From positions 1 to 21,778 of IMG/VR virus record IMGVR_UViG_3300006929_000153: a DNA stretch of 21,778 nucleotides, one strand, 5' to 3'. The notes beneath the pieces are model-generated. The model had not been told where the DNA came from. It worked only from the letters and a program-made list of their open reading frames with translations, and ran no database searches. Origin of the DNA: a virus. Of the stretch, positions 1-7,608 are shown piece by piece. The position numbers and the translations under genes were made by a program. Every line of letters starts with the position of its first letter. Position 1 is the stretch's first letter.

Positions 1-468
1 AATGTTACTTGGCAGCTAACCGCAGCTGGCAAAGCAGCAATAGCTAACGCACCAAGCGCAGGGCATAAGGTACTGCCCTACGGTTACCGTGGTAAGCCAA
101 ACGGGGTACGGGTTACACAAATAAACTGGTTGTTATATGGCATACACCGGCAATACGGTAATGCAGTAAAAAGTATTGCTGGCCATGGCTACGCACCACC
201 AAAACAACAGCAAATGGTGTTGGCTAGTAGCTACGCGCGGCATGGCGGGGCATACAAGCACACGCCAGCAACTAAGCCGCTGTTTTGCCTACAAGCCTAC
301 TTTAGCCTAATACAGCTATGCACTGGTAGCCAACCCAACCCATGCGTGTTAATAGGTATGCTAAATGGTGGTGGTAGCCCATGCAACAGTAACTTTAGCA
401 TTACGCCTAGTGCTATGCCTAAACCTGTAATTAAACTTGCTGTTAAGGGCAGCGCAACAGCTAGTTAA
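1..468 (+). CDS. 3' end of an unrecognised protein (partial, open at left edge)
   Basis: Frame +1 is open from base 1 to a TAA at 466-468, giving at least 155 residues, and the other two forward frames are stopped repeatedly. A TTG at 130 could start a shorter protein, but the frame continues upstream without a stop, so I read it as the C-terminal part of a gene beginning outside the window. The first visible residues (VTWQLTAAGKAAI) look like the end of a winged-helix-like segment, followed by a basic, Tyr/Gly-rich stretch and a tail rich in Ser, Pro and Asn with four cysteines. I do not recognise the family. A strong terminator starts 18 bases after the stop, which supports a real transcript end here. 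Being next to terL, a small-terminase or replication/DNA-binding role is possible but unsupported. Confidence 0.55.
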   Translation, partial: NVTWQLTAAGKAAIANAPSAGHKVLPYGYRGKPNGVRVTQINWLLYGIHRQYGNAVKSIAGHGYAPPKQQQMVLASSYARHGGAYKHTPATKPLFCLQAYFSLIQLCTGSQPNPCVLIGMLNGGGSPCNSNFSITPSAMPKPVIKLAVKGSATAS

Positions 469-485
469 AAACTAGCGCAAACCGG

Positions 486-521
486 CCCGCGCTAGGTACC
501 TAGCCTAGCGCGGGTTTTTTT
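486..521 (+). terminator. Rho-independent terminator after the left partial gene
   Basis: A perfect 11-bp GC-rich stem (CCCGCGCTAGG at 486-496 pairing with CCTAGCGCGGG at 504-514) with a 7-base loop is followed directly by seven T residues (515-521). It lies 18 bases after the stop at 468 and separates the upstream gene from the late operon. Confidence 0.9.
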
Positions 522-560
522 ATGTGTGCGCATTTAAGCCCGCGCCCCCCGCTTGCGGAG

Positions 561-597
561 ACGGTGTTTATATGCTCAGCATGTAAACACTGTTTTT
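561..597 (+). terminator. large palindrome with T-tail, possible second terminator or operator
   Basis: Bases 561-593 form a palindrome centred on 577: sixteen pairs, of which two are G-T wobbles, with essentially no loop. T593-T597 follow. As RNA this makes a long hairpin ending in a U run, so a second terminator is the plain reading. Its arms contain TGTAAACAC, a word found again at 732-740, so a protein-binding operator is also possible. Confidence 0.5.
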
Positions 598-731
598 GCT
601 AAAAATCCTAGGGCTTTTTTTATAAAGCTCCTTACAGGAGTCCTTGATTATTGTTCCTTGCCCCACGACTTATTATTTGTGTACACTGTTGCTTGGTGCT
701 TGCTCCGTTGTTTCTTTTATTTAACTTTAAT

Positions 732-740
732 TGTAAACAC
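732..740 (+). repeat. TGTAAACAC word, also at 582-590 (variant TGTGTACAC at 678-686)
   Basis: TGTAAACAC occurs exactly at 582-590 and 732-740, and a two-base variant that is itself palindromic, TGTGTACAC, lies at 678-686. The 587-594 and 683-690 copies share the extension ACACTGTT. Three related words within 160 non-coding bases upstream of terL may be binding sites for a regulator or for the packaging enzyme. The words are short, so chance is not excluded. Confidence 0.3.
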
Positions 741-822
741 ATAAAATGCTTGTTAATACATTGTGCGGAGCGAGTACCTTTTTTGCGGTGGTGGAAAAAT
801 TTATAAAATTGCTGTTTATTAA

Positions 823-2286
823 ATGTCCTTAGAGTCTACCCCAGAAGAAACCCTTAAGAGCTACGCTAGGTTATTGAGCCGTGCGCAGGCTTTGGAACAT
901 GCCGATACTTGCCGCGAGAATTTTACCCATTTTGTACGTGCTATGTGGCCTGAGTTTATTGCGGGCAGGCACCATGGCATTATGGCCCAGAAGTTCGAAG
1001 CCGTTGCTAACGGCGACATTAAGCGCCTTATAGTTAATATGGCCCCGCGCCATACTAAGAGTGAATTTGCCAGTTACCTGTTGCCTGCGTGGTTAATGGG
1101 CCGCCGCCCTACGCTTAAGATTATGCAGACCACCCACACCGCTGAATTAGCTTACCGTTTTGGCCGCAAGGTGCGTAATTTAATGAACTCGCAGGAGTAT
1201 ATGCAGGTGTTTCAGGGGGTGCAGCTCCGCGCCGACAGCCAAGCCGCAGGCCGTTGGGAAACCACCAAGGGCGGTGAATACTTTGCTGCTGGCACGGGTG
1301 GTGCGGTAACGGGCCGTGGCGCAGACTTACTCATTATCGATGACCCCCACAGCGAGCAAGACGCCCTAAGCACTACTGCCCTTGAACACGCCTACGAATG
1401 GTACACCAGTGGCCCGCGCCAACGCCTGCAACCCGGAGGAGCCATAGTAGTAGTGATGACCCGCTGGGCCGAAAACGACTTAACCGGTAAGGTAATACGC
1501 CAGATGGCCCGTGACCCCTTGGCCGATAAATGGGAGGTAGTGGAATTCCCTGCCCTTATGCCCGAGACCGAAAACCCCCTATGGCCTGAGTACTGGTCAA
1601 AGGAAGACCTAATAGCCGTACGTGCCAGTTTGAGCGTAGGCAAATGGGAGGCCCAGTGGCAGCAGTCCCCCACCAGCGAAACCAGCGCAATACTCAAGCG
1701 CGACTGGTGGCAAAAGTGGCCCGATAAGGAGCTCCCCCACCTGCACTACGTAATGCAAAGCTACGACACCGCCTTTAGCAAAAAGGAACAAGCCGACTAC
1801 AGCGCAATAACCACATGGGGTGTTTTTTACCCCGAAAAAGGCAAGCCTGCTGCCCTTATACTGTGTGACGCCCGCCGTGGCCGCTGGGACTTTCCCGAAC
1901 TGCGCCGCATTACCATGGAGGAATACAACTACTGGGAACCCGAAACCGTTCTCATAGAAGCCAAAGCCAGTGGTATGCCCCTTACGCAGGAGTTACGCCG
2001 CATGGGTATACCGGTTACTAACTACACGCCCAGCCGCGGTAATGACAAAATAAGCCGCGTAAACAGTGTTGCCCCTATGTTTGAGAGCGGTATGGTGTAC
2101 GCCCCCGACACCCTATGGGCCGAAGAGGTCATAGAGGAGTGTGCGGCGTTTCCGGCTGGAGAACACGACGATTACCTCGACACCGTTGCCCAAGCCCTGC
2201 GCCGTTTTAGAGAAGGCGGCTTTATTGGCCACCCCGAAGACTACGAACCCCACGATACCCCACCCCGACAACGCGTGTATTATTAG
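823..2286 (+). CDS. terL: phage terminase large subunit
   Basis: The two-domain DNA packaging motor: an ATPase that pumps DNA into the prohead and a nuclease that cuts the concatemer. The 487 residues are a usual length. In order I see a Walker A-like APRHTKSE (74-81), Walker B LLIIDDP (169-175), a coupling motif VVVMTRW (209-215), then RNase H-type nuclease residues: Asp315 in SYDTAF, Glu379 in LIEAKASG, and the EHDDYLD cluster (447-453). The Walker A lacks the classical GxxGxGKS, as is usual in this phage terminase family. The ATG at 823 is the first possible start because an in-frame TAA lies immediately upstream; no good ribosome-binding site is visible. It opens the late gene run, 46 bases before the portal gene. 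Confidence 0.95.
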   Translation: MSLESTPEETLKSYARLLSRAQALEHADTCRENFTHFVRAMWPEFIAGRHHGIMAQKFEAVANGDIKRLIVNMAPRHTKSEFASYLLPAWLMGRRPTLKIMQTTHTAELAYRFGRKVRNLMNSQEYMQVFQGVQLRADSQAAGRWETTKGGEYFAAGTGGAVTGRGADLLIIDDPHSEQDALSTTALEHAYEWYTSGPRQRLQPGGAIVVVMTRWAENDLTGKVIRQMARDPLADKWEVVEFPALMPETENPLWPEYWSKEDLIAVRASLSVGKWEAQWQQSPTSETSAILKRDWWQKWPDKELPHLHYVMQSYDTAFSKKEQADYSAITTWGVFYPEKGKPAALILCDARRGRWDFPELRRITMEEYNYWEPETVLIEAKASGMPLTQELRRMGIPVTNYTPSRGNDKISRVNSVAPMFESGMVYAPDTLWAEEVIEECAAFPAGEHDDYLDTVAQALRRFREGGFIGHPEDYEPHDTPPRQRVYY

Positions 2287-2331
2287 TAAATTTATGTTAG
2301 TTTTGACGCCAACTTTGGGAGTACTTGTTGC

Positions 2332-4800
2332 ATGGCCCGTGATCCCCTGAGCACAAACAATATAGACAAAGCCTTGCTCCGCGCCCCTGCGGCTGCTAAC
2401 AGCCTAGAGGAGGCCGACATTCTGGAGCAAGAAAACGCCTTGTTTACCGACACCCCCGTGGATGTAGAAGTCACCCTAGACGATGACCCCACTGGTGGCG
2501 CAACCGTTGACTTTGGTGGTGCCCCCGCTATGGACCCCACCACGGCCCCGTTTGACAGCAACCTTGCCGACCTTTTAGACCCCGCCGAACTCAGTGCCAT
2601 TAGTATAAAGATTACCAGTGCTTACGAAGACGACAAAAACAGCCGCGAAGACTGGGAAGACACCTACAGCAAGGGCCTAGAACTCCTTGGCCTGCGTTAC
2701 GACGTGCGCACCGAACCCTTTACCGGCGCAACGGGCGTGGTACACCCCCTGCTTAACGAAGCCGTTACGCAGTTTCAGGCAGGAGCATATAAGGAGCTTA
2801 TTCCGGCCAACGGGCCGGTAAAAACCAAGGTAATGGGCGTAAGCACCCCTGATATGGAAGCCCGCGCCGACCGCGTAAAAGACTACATGAACTACCAACT
2901 CATGTACGAAATGGACGAATACGAACCCGAATTCGACCAAATGCTCTACTACTTGGGCTGTGCCGGTAGTGCGTTTAAAAAAGTCTACCAAGAGGAACAA
3001 CTTGGCCGTCCTGTGAGTAAGTTTGTACCCGCCGAGGACTTAGTGGTTCCTTACAGCGCCACGGATATTAAAACTTCCGAACGCGTTACCCATTTTATTA
3101 AAATGTCCAGCAACGAAGTACGTAAACTACAGGTTAGTGGATTTTACCGCGACGTAAACATTATGCCTATGGCCGCGGATGAACGGTCCGAGATTACCGA
3201 GGCTTATGACAAAATCGAAGGCACCAGTCCTACTTATGCCGAAAACGACCAAGAAATCACCTTACTAGAATGCCACTGCTACTTGGACCTAGAAACATTC
3301 CCCGACACTGACCCCACCGGCGACCCCACCGGCATAAAGCTACCTTACATAGTTACGGTGTGTAAAGACAATGGCGAAGTTCTCTCTTTGCGCCGCAACT
3401 ACATGGAACAAGACCCTAAGAAGGCAAAAATAGAATACTTTGTTCACTACAAGTTTAGTCCCGGAATGGGTTTTTACGGTTTTGGGCTAATACACCTGCT
3501 GGGGAACTTGTCGCGCACGGCCACCAGTACTTTACGCCAGTTGGTAGACGCCGGTACCCTGAGCAACTTACCCGCTGGTTTTAAAACACGCGGAATGCGC
3601 ATTGCCGATGATGACAGTGCCATTCAACCCGGAGAGTGGCGCGATGTAGACGTGCCCAGTAACAATTTACGAGAGTCACTACTACCCCTGCCTTATAAGG
3701 AACCCAGTACTACGCTGTTTAACTTAATGGGTTTTGTGGTTAGTGCGGCAGAAAAATTCGTAGGCACACAAGAAATAGGCGTTGCCGAAGGCCGTGGCGA
3801 CCTCCCCGTAGGCACTACCGTAGCTTTACTAGAAAGGGGCAGTAAGGTAATGTCGGCTGTGCATAAACGGTTACATGCCAGCCTGAAAAACGAGCTCAAA
3901 CTACTGGGCACTTTGTTTGGTGAACTAGCCACCCAGCAAATGCAGTACCCTTACACGGCACAGTCCTCGCAACCACAGGGGCCTAATCCCCAGTTACTTG
4001 CCGAGGACTTTGGCCCCGAAATAGACATACTCCCCGTAAGCGACCCAAACATCTTTAGCATGGCGCAACGGGTAATGCTGGCCCAAGAACAACTAACCAT
4101 GGCTACCAGTAACCCTGCCATACACAATATGTACGAAGCCTACCGCCGCGTATACTCCGCGCTGGGCATAGACAACATTGACGAAATTCTTAAACCCCAA
4201 CAAGACCCCAAGCCCGAGAACCCTGCCGTAGAAAACGGCCGAGCTCCCCTTGTGCTAACTGGTTCGGGTAATCCTTTAAAGGTTTTTGCCGAACAGGACC
4301 ATGACGCCCACATTGCTGCGCATACCGCTTTTATGGAAAGTAAAATCGTGCGTAGCCAAATGCCTGTTTACGCTTTGATGGTAGGCCATATATATGAGCA
4401 CTTTTCCTTCAAGGCCGAAGCCCAAGCCGCACAAGAGCTACAACAGCAGGGCATACAACCCAGCGAAGAAACGCGCCCCCAATACGAAGGCCGCGTTGCA
4501 CAGCTTATTGCTCAGTTTACCAAGCAGTTTAACGACGTTGAAGAACAGTTACAGGGTGGCACCGACGATGATGATCCGTTGGTATCGCTTAAAAACCGTG
4601 AGCTTGACATACGCGAAGGCGAACTCGCCCGAAAGGCCCAAGAGGACCGCAACCGCTTAAACTTTGATAAACAAAAGCAACAACAGGACCTTATGCTGGG
4701 TAGAGAGCGCATAGACTCTACCGAGGATATTGCCCAGTTACGAGCTAACATAGCCCTAGACCGCACACATAATGCTCCAAAACGTGGAGGAGGTGAATAA
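2332..4800 (+). CDS. phage portal protein
   Basis: Dodecameric portal at the capsid vertex through which DNA enters and leaves. The 822 residues are long, in the size range of P22-like and other short-tailed phage portals. The N-terminus (about 1-95) is acidic and Pro/Ala-rich. The conserved core begins near residue 100 (DWEDTYSKGLELLG, then TGATGVVHPLLNEAV and an ELIPANGPVKTKVMG stretch near 155-170). The C-terminus (about 750-815) is a charged Gln/Arg/Glu-rich coiled coil, fitting a barrel extension. The ATG at 2332 has GGAG at 2318-2321, ten bases upstream. Adjacent terL supports the call. The stop overlaps the next start (TAATG). Confidence 0.88.
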   Translation: MARDPLSTNNIDKALLRAPAAANSLEEADILEQENALFTDTPVDVEVTLDDDPTGGATVDFGGAPAMDPTTAPFDSNLADLLDPAELSAISIKITSAYEDDKNSREDWEDTYSKGLELLGLRYDVRTEPFTGATGVVHPLLNEAVTQFQAGAYKELIPANGPVKTKVMGVSTPDMEARADRVKDYMNYQLMYEMDEYEPEFDQMLYYLGCAGSAFKKVYQEEQLGRPVSKFVPAEDLVVPYSATDIKTSERVTHFIKMSSNEVRKLQVSGFYRDVNIMPMAADERSEITEAYDKIEGTSPTYAENDQEITLLECHCYLDLETFPDTDPTGDPTGIKLPYIVTVCKDNGEVLSLRRNYMEQDPKKAKIEYFVHYKFSPGMGFYGFGLIHLLGNLSRTATSTLRQLVDAGTLSNLPAGFKTRGMRIADDDSAIQPGEWRDVDVPSNNLRESLLPLPYKEPSTTLFNLMGFVVSAAEKFVGTQEIGVAEGRGDLPVGTTVALLERGSKVMSAVHKRLHASLKNELKLLGTLFGELATQQMQYPYTAQSSQPQGPNPQLLAEDFGPEIDILPVSDPNIFSMAQRVMLAQEQLTMATSNPAIHNMYEAYRRVYSALGIDNIDEILKPQQDPKPENPAVENGRAPLVLTGSGNPLKVFAEQDHDAHIAAHTAFMESKIVRSQMPVYALMVGHIYEHFSFKAEAQAAQELQQQGIQPSEETRPQYEGRVAQLIAQFTKQFNDVEEQLQGGTDDDDPLVSLKNRELDIREGELARKAQEDRNRLNFDKQKQQQDLMLGRERIDSTEDIAQLRANIALDRTHNAPKRGGGE

Positions 4801-5579
4801 TGGCTCTTCCCCCGCGTCCCGCCGACCCCGATATTAGAATAGGCAACTTTACTACCCAATACGATCTGTTGCCTGAGGACTATTCCAGCTGGGACCCCAT
4901 TAGTTTTGCTACTGCTAAACCCCCTAACCCCTACACCGAAGCCGCCACCACCGGAGGCCCCAGCGGTATGACCAGTGCTGCGGGCAATGCAGCCACCACG
5001 CCTACTGTGGCGTATGGTGCTCCAACCTTAGGAGTTACGGGCGGTATACCCATGGGGTTTGAAATACCCAAGGGCTTGATGGAACAGAACACTTTAAGAG
5101 TTAACACTGGCACTGTGGGAGGTGCCCCCGCCGGAGGCACTGTTACTTGGCGGGCTAGTGGTTATGGCGGTGCAGGCAGTGGCGATGAAGACCGCAAAGC
5201 GGCTTATCAGCGGGTATATAGTGCAAACCCAAACCCCACTCACGCTCAGACCGAAACCATTGCCGCTAATATAGAAAGAATTCAATCGGGCGCGGCTGAC
5301 CCTTTTTGGGGTAATGACCCCTTTATACAGTCTGCAATGATGGGAGATGTACCTCTTACTGCACAGGGGTTTACTACCTATGGAGAAACGCAACAACCAC
5401 AAGCGCAGCCACAGTCGGCTATTCCACAGTCGGTTTATCAAGAACCTATGGCTCCCGCTGCTCCTACTCCTGACCCTGTTCCCCCTGTTATGAAACCGAA
5501 TATGCCACGTCGTTCTGATTTCGATAGTCCTTATGAGTGGCGAATGGCACTTAACGACTGGTTCGCTATGTATGGTTAA
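4800..5579 (+). CDS. Pro/Ala/Gln/Thr-rich protein of unknown function, portal-adjacent
   Basis: 259 residues starting in a TAATG overlap with the portal stop, preceded by a strong GGAGGAGG (4788-4795). It has no signal peptide or membrane segment. The middle and C-terminal parts are low complexity (Gly/Thr-rich near 40-125, then a Gln/Pro/Ala-rich segment near 198-235), ending in a short more ordered motif (YEWRMALNDWF). I do not recognise the family. The tight coupling to the portal gene suggests a virion or head-assembly role, but that is inference only. Confidence 0.75.
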   Translation: MALPPRPADPDIRIGNFTTQYDLLPEDYSSWDPISFATAKPPNPYTEAATTGGPSGMTSAAGNAATTPTVAYGAPTLGVTGGIPMGFEIPKGLMEQNTLRVNTGTVGGAPAGGTVTWRASGYGGAGSGDEDRKAAYQRVYSANPNPTHAQTETIAANIERIQSGAADPFWGNDPFIQSAMMGDVPLTAQGFTTYGETQQPQAQPQSAIPQSVYQEPMAPAAPTPDPVPPVMKPNMPRRSDFDSPYEWRMALNDWFAMYG

Positions 5580-5599
5580 CACTTAAGAGGTAAATAGCT

Positions 5600-5782
5600 A
5601 TGGCTAAAAAAGCAGATAAAGTAGAGTCTGGAATGACTGTTTTTGCCGCTGCGGGGGAATACACGGTTCCTTACGCAGAGCAACAAGAGTCTAATGTAAA
5701 AGTAACTCCTGCGCCTAAAGGCGTTCAACAGGCAAAAGGCAAAGGTGCCGCTTTTGCAGGGGTAGGCTTTAAAGTACGTTAG
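5600..5782 (+). CDS. small basic hypothetical protein
   Basis: 60 residues, Lys- and Ala-rich (begins MAKKADKVESG and ends in a Gly/Phe-rich GVGFKVR). The start has AAGAGG at 5584-5589 about ten bases upstream. No domain is recognised. It sits in the tightly spaced run between the portal-linked protein and the membrane proteins, so it is likely co-expressed with them. Confidence 0.65.
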   Translation: MAKKADKVESGMTVFAAAGEYTVPYAEQQESNVKVTPAPKGVQQAKGKGAAFAGVGFKVR

Positions 5783-5790
5783 GCAAAACA

Positions 5791-6072
5791 ATGAGCGAGA
5801 TGCTTGCCTTAATTGCAGATGTAGGATTCCCTATTGCAATAGCGTTGATTGCAGGCTTTTTTATTTTCTTGACCATAAAGTACATTCTAGAAAGCGTGGT
5901 TAGTCAAGTAGATGGGCTTCACGGTATTGTGCAAGCCCTAGACAACCGCATAAAAACCATGAATCATGATATGATCCGTGTAGACGCTACCTTGTGTAGC
6001 GTAGTAGGCATACGCCCTGATCTAGAAAGACTTGCCCGTGCTAATGGTAAAGAAGATGCTCGGCGAGACTAA
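5791..6072 (+). CDS. small single-pass membrane protein with helical tail (holin-like?)
   Basis: 93 residues: a short N-terminus, one hydrophobic segment at about 11-32 (FPIAIALIAGFFIFLTI), then an amphipathic helical region and a charged C-terminus (GKEDARRD). This architecture resembles small BhlA/UviB-type holin-like proteins, and I recall similar proteins in uncultured marine phages. The family match is from memory. It is paralogous to the next gene (shared GFPI before the membrane segment and a D-x-IR pattern in the helix). The stop overlaps the next start (TAATG). A holin, antiholin or spanin-like role is plausible, given a clear holin at 12241. Confidence 0.75.
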   Translation: MSEMLALIADVGFPIAIALIAGFFIFLTIKYILESVVSQVDGLHGIVQALDNRIKTMNHDMIRVDATLCSVVGIRPDLERLARANGKEDARRD

Positions 6073-6314
6073 TGGGCATAGCCGAAGCAGTTGGCGAGTA
6101 CGGATTCCCTATAGTGGCAACCACCGGCTTGCTGTACATGATTCACTTTATTTGGAATTACATAACCAATAACATAAAGCGAAAACTAGCCGAAGCAAAC
6201 ACCACGCTTATTGCGCTAATAGACAGAGTTAGGATGTTAGATAACGATATAATAAGACTTCAACAAAAGTTAGACACCGTAATCGAGCTACGGGAGAGTG
6301 ACTATGAAGAGTAA
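6072..6314 (+). CDS. small single-pass membrane protein, paralogue of the preceding gene
   Basis: 80 residues with one N-terminal hydrophobic segment at about 12-31 (FPIVATTGLLYMIHFIW), then a heptad-like helical tail ending in acidic residues. It shares GFPI, an LxxRVRMLDNDIIRL-like helix and overall plan with the gene at 5791, so the two look like a tandem duplication. It begins in a TAATG overlap and its 3' end overlaps the start of csgF by 11 bases, which ties the curli-like genes to the phage operon by translational coupling. Function unknown; holin-like or a membrane accessory. Confidence 0.72.
   Translation: MGIAEAVGEYGFPIVATTGLLYMIHFIWNYITNNIKRKLAEANTTLIALIDRVRMLDNDIIRLQQKLDTVIELRESDYEE
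6292..6296 (+). promoter_or_regulatory. ribosome-binding site that sets the csgF start at 6304
   Basis: GGGAG at 6292-6296 lies seven bases before the ATG at 6304. A GTG at 6298 in the same frame would be only one base away, too close. The ATG at 6304 also gives a clean signal peptide. Confidence 0.7.
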
Positions 6315-6774
6315 TGTAGGTGCAGTAATTTTGGGTCTTTTTTGTTCTCAGGCAATGGCTACTGGGCTAACTTTTCAGTTCAAAAACCCCTCGTTTAACG
6401 GAGTGGGACAGTCGGCGCATTATCTCACTATAGATGAACAAGAACGTAGCCGAAAACAAGACATAAGAGAAGCCGCCGAGTCCCGTGCAAGCGAACTCTT
6501 ACGTGAACAAGAAAACACCACCCTTGCTAAGTTTGTGCGTAACCTTGAGAGCCGTATCTTTAGCCAGTTGTCTCGTGATTTAGCGGAATCGTTGTTTAAC
6601 TCTGAAACCGGAGGGTCAGGCGGGGTATTTGACCTCGAAGGCAATCAAATTAGCTTTATAAACACCGGAACAGAGATTGTTCTCCTAGTTACCGATATTG
6701 ATGGAGGAATAACTGAAATACGTATTCCTGTAGGTAGTTTCGGTATTTGCTCCACAGACGAGTGCGGTATCTAA
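6304..6774 (+). CDS. csgF: CsgF-like curli assembly factor
   Basis: 156 residues. A signal peptide (MKSNVGAVILGLFCSQAMA) is followed by mature TGLTFQFKNPSFNG, matching the signature N-terminus of E. coli CsgF (TMTFQFRNPNFGG). In the known E. coli complex this segment plugs the CsgG channel and forms its second constriction. The middle is a charged helix (about 44-100, with FVRNLESRIFSQL matching the CsgF helix). The end is a beta-rich part (GTEIVLLVTDIDGGITEIRI) like CsgF's VTD-T-x-I region. It is slightly longer than E. coli CsgF (138). Two extra cysteines (149, 154) lie near the C-terminus. The gene overlaps the membrane protein upstream and csgG downstream. Expected role: outer-membrane factor that couples secretion to curlin nucleation. 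Confidence 0.9.
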   Translation: MKSNVGAVILGLFCSQAMATGLTFQFKNPSFNGVGQSAHYLTIDEQERSRKQDIREAAESRASELLREQENTTLAKFVRNLESRIFSQLSRDLAESLFNSETGGSGGVFDLEGNQISFINTGTEIVLLVTDIDGGITEIRIPVGSFGICSTDECGI

Positions 6775-7607
6775 TTGTATGTTTTCTGGCTTTTGCCACT
6801 TGTGGCTGTGTGGCAGTTGGCCCTATTGAAGCGTGTCGTAATAGTACTTCGCGTATTGCAGACCCCGCTGATGTAGCCAATACCCGTTGCCCAGAAGGCC
6901 CCCGTATTGACCGTCCCACTTTACAAGACTTAGTGGAACTTTCCGCTCCTGCCCGCAAGGCAGTGGTGGCTGTTTATAGCTTTTTAGACTTAACCGGTCA
7001 GCGTAAGTCGGCTGATAACATGGCCCTGTTCAGCACAGCGGTAACTCAGGGAGCAGATAGCTTTTTAATCGAAGCTCTACAAAACGCGGGTGGTGGAACG
7101 TGGTTTACCGTGGCAGAACGAGGCATGTTAGACCATTTAACCAGAGAACGTCAACTAATTATATCTACCCGTAGTACTTACGATGGCGAAGGCGATAACC
7201 AGTTAAAACCTCTTTTATTTGCTGGTTTGCTAATGGAAGGAGGAATTATTTCCTACTCAACAAATACATTTACCGGCGGCGTTGGAGCACGTTACTTAGG
7301 TATTGGTACCTCTAGGCAACACCGACGAGACCAAGTCACGGTTTCGCTTAGGGCGGTGTTGGTACAAACCGGAGAGGTTTTGTTAAATGTATTAGCTAGT
7401 AAAACTATTTTTAGTGCTTCTACGGGAATAGACACTTTTAGATTTACCGAAAACGGTGTAGAACTCGTAGAACTAGAAACAGGGGTGGCAGTTAACGAGA
7501 CAGCGGGGTATGCTGTAAGGTCCGCTATAGAAGCTGCTGTTTATGAGCTTATAATGCAGGGGATAGAAAGAGATTTGTGGGACTATCAGTCTCCGGAGGA
7601 GGGGTAA
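6747..7607 (+). CDS. csgG: CsgG-like curli secretion pore lipoprotein
   Basis: 286 residues from the TTG at 6747; the GTG at 6762 is an equally plausible start, and neither has a clear ribosome-binding site. Known CsgG forms a nonameric outer-membrane channel that exports unfolded curlins. A lipoprotein signal ends at Gly20-Cys21. The sequence then follows CsgG throughout: AVYSFLDLTGQ (75-85; E. coli SVYNIQDETGQ), LFSTAVTQGAD (94-104), VAERGMLDHLTRERQLI (122-138), MEGGIISY (163-170), GGVGARYLGIG (177-187), TGEVLLNV (208-215), SKTIFS and RDLWD (275-279). These cover the periplasmic domain and both transmembrane hairpin regions, so it looks complete. The constriction-loop region differs from E. 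coli: Phe is kept in LFSTAV, but the Tyr and Asn partners are replaced and the loop is one residue longer. The 3' end of csgF overlaps its start. Confidence 0.95.
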   Translation: MLHRRVRYLIVCFLAFATCGCVAVGPIEACRNSTSRIADPADVANTRCPEGPRIDRPTLQDLVELSAPARKAVVAVYSFLDLTGQRKSADNMALFSTAVTQGADSFLIEALQNAGGGTWFTVAERGMLDHLTRERQLIISTRSTYDGEGDNQLKPLLFAGLLMEGGIISYSTNTFTGGVGARYLGIGTSRQHRRDQVTVSLRAVLVQTGEVLLNVLASKTIFSASTGIDTFRFTENGVELVELETGVAVNETAGYAVRSAIEAAVYELIMQGIERDLWDYQSPEEG

Positions 7608-7608
7608 A

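Larger units (their letters stand above)
522..822 (+). other. non-coding stretch upstream of terL
   Basis: About 300 bases with no gene I can support, between the terminator at 486-521 and terL. It holds a 33-base near-perfect palindrome followed by T residues (561-597), three related TGT..ACAC words (582-590, 678-686, 732-740), and an AT-rich end (793-822, including TTTATAAA) just before terL that could hold a promoter. No -35/-10 pair with normal spacing stood out, and I saw no tRNA cloverleaf. By position it is a candidate for the late promoter and possibly a packaging-recognition site; both are inferences. Confidence 0.5.

Noticed and set aside
553-744. 63-codon forward frame in the gap before terL
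   Set aside because: It begins within the dyad region and spans the palindrome and repeated words, has no ribosome-binding site, and its Leu/Phe/Cys-rich product shows no recognisable pattern. Chance frame.
793-822. Sigma70-type promoter just before terL
   Set aside because: TTGCGG (783-788) and TATAAA (802-807) are present but only 13 bases apart, too short for a standard promoter, so I did not call it.
5094-5582. 162-codon minus-strand frame opposite the portal-adjacent gene
   Set aside because: Arg/Ser/His-rich shadow of a gene with a strong ribosome-binding site and TAATG coupling. No start signal of its own.
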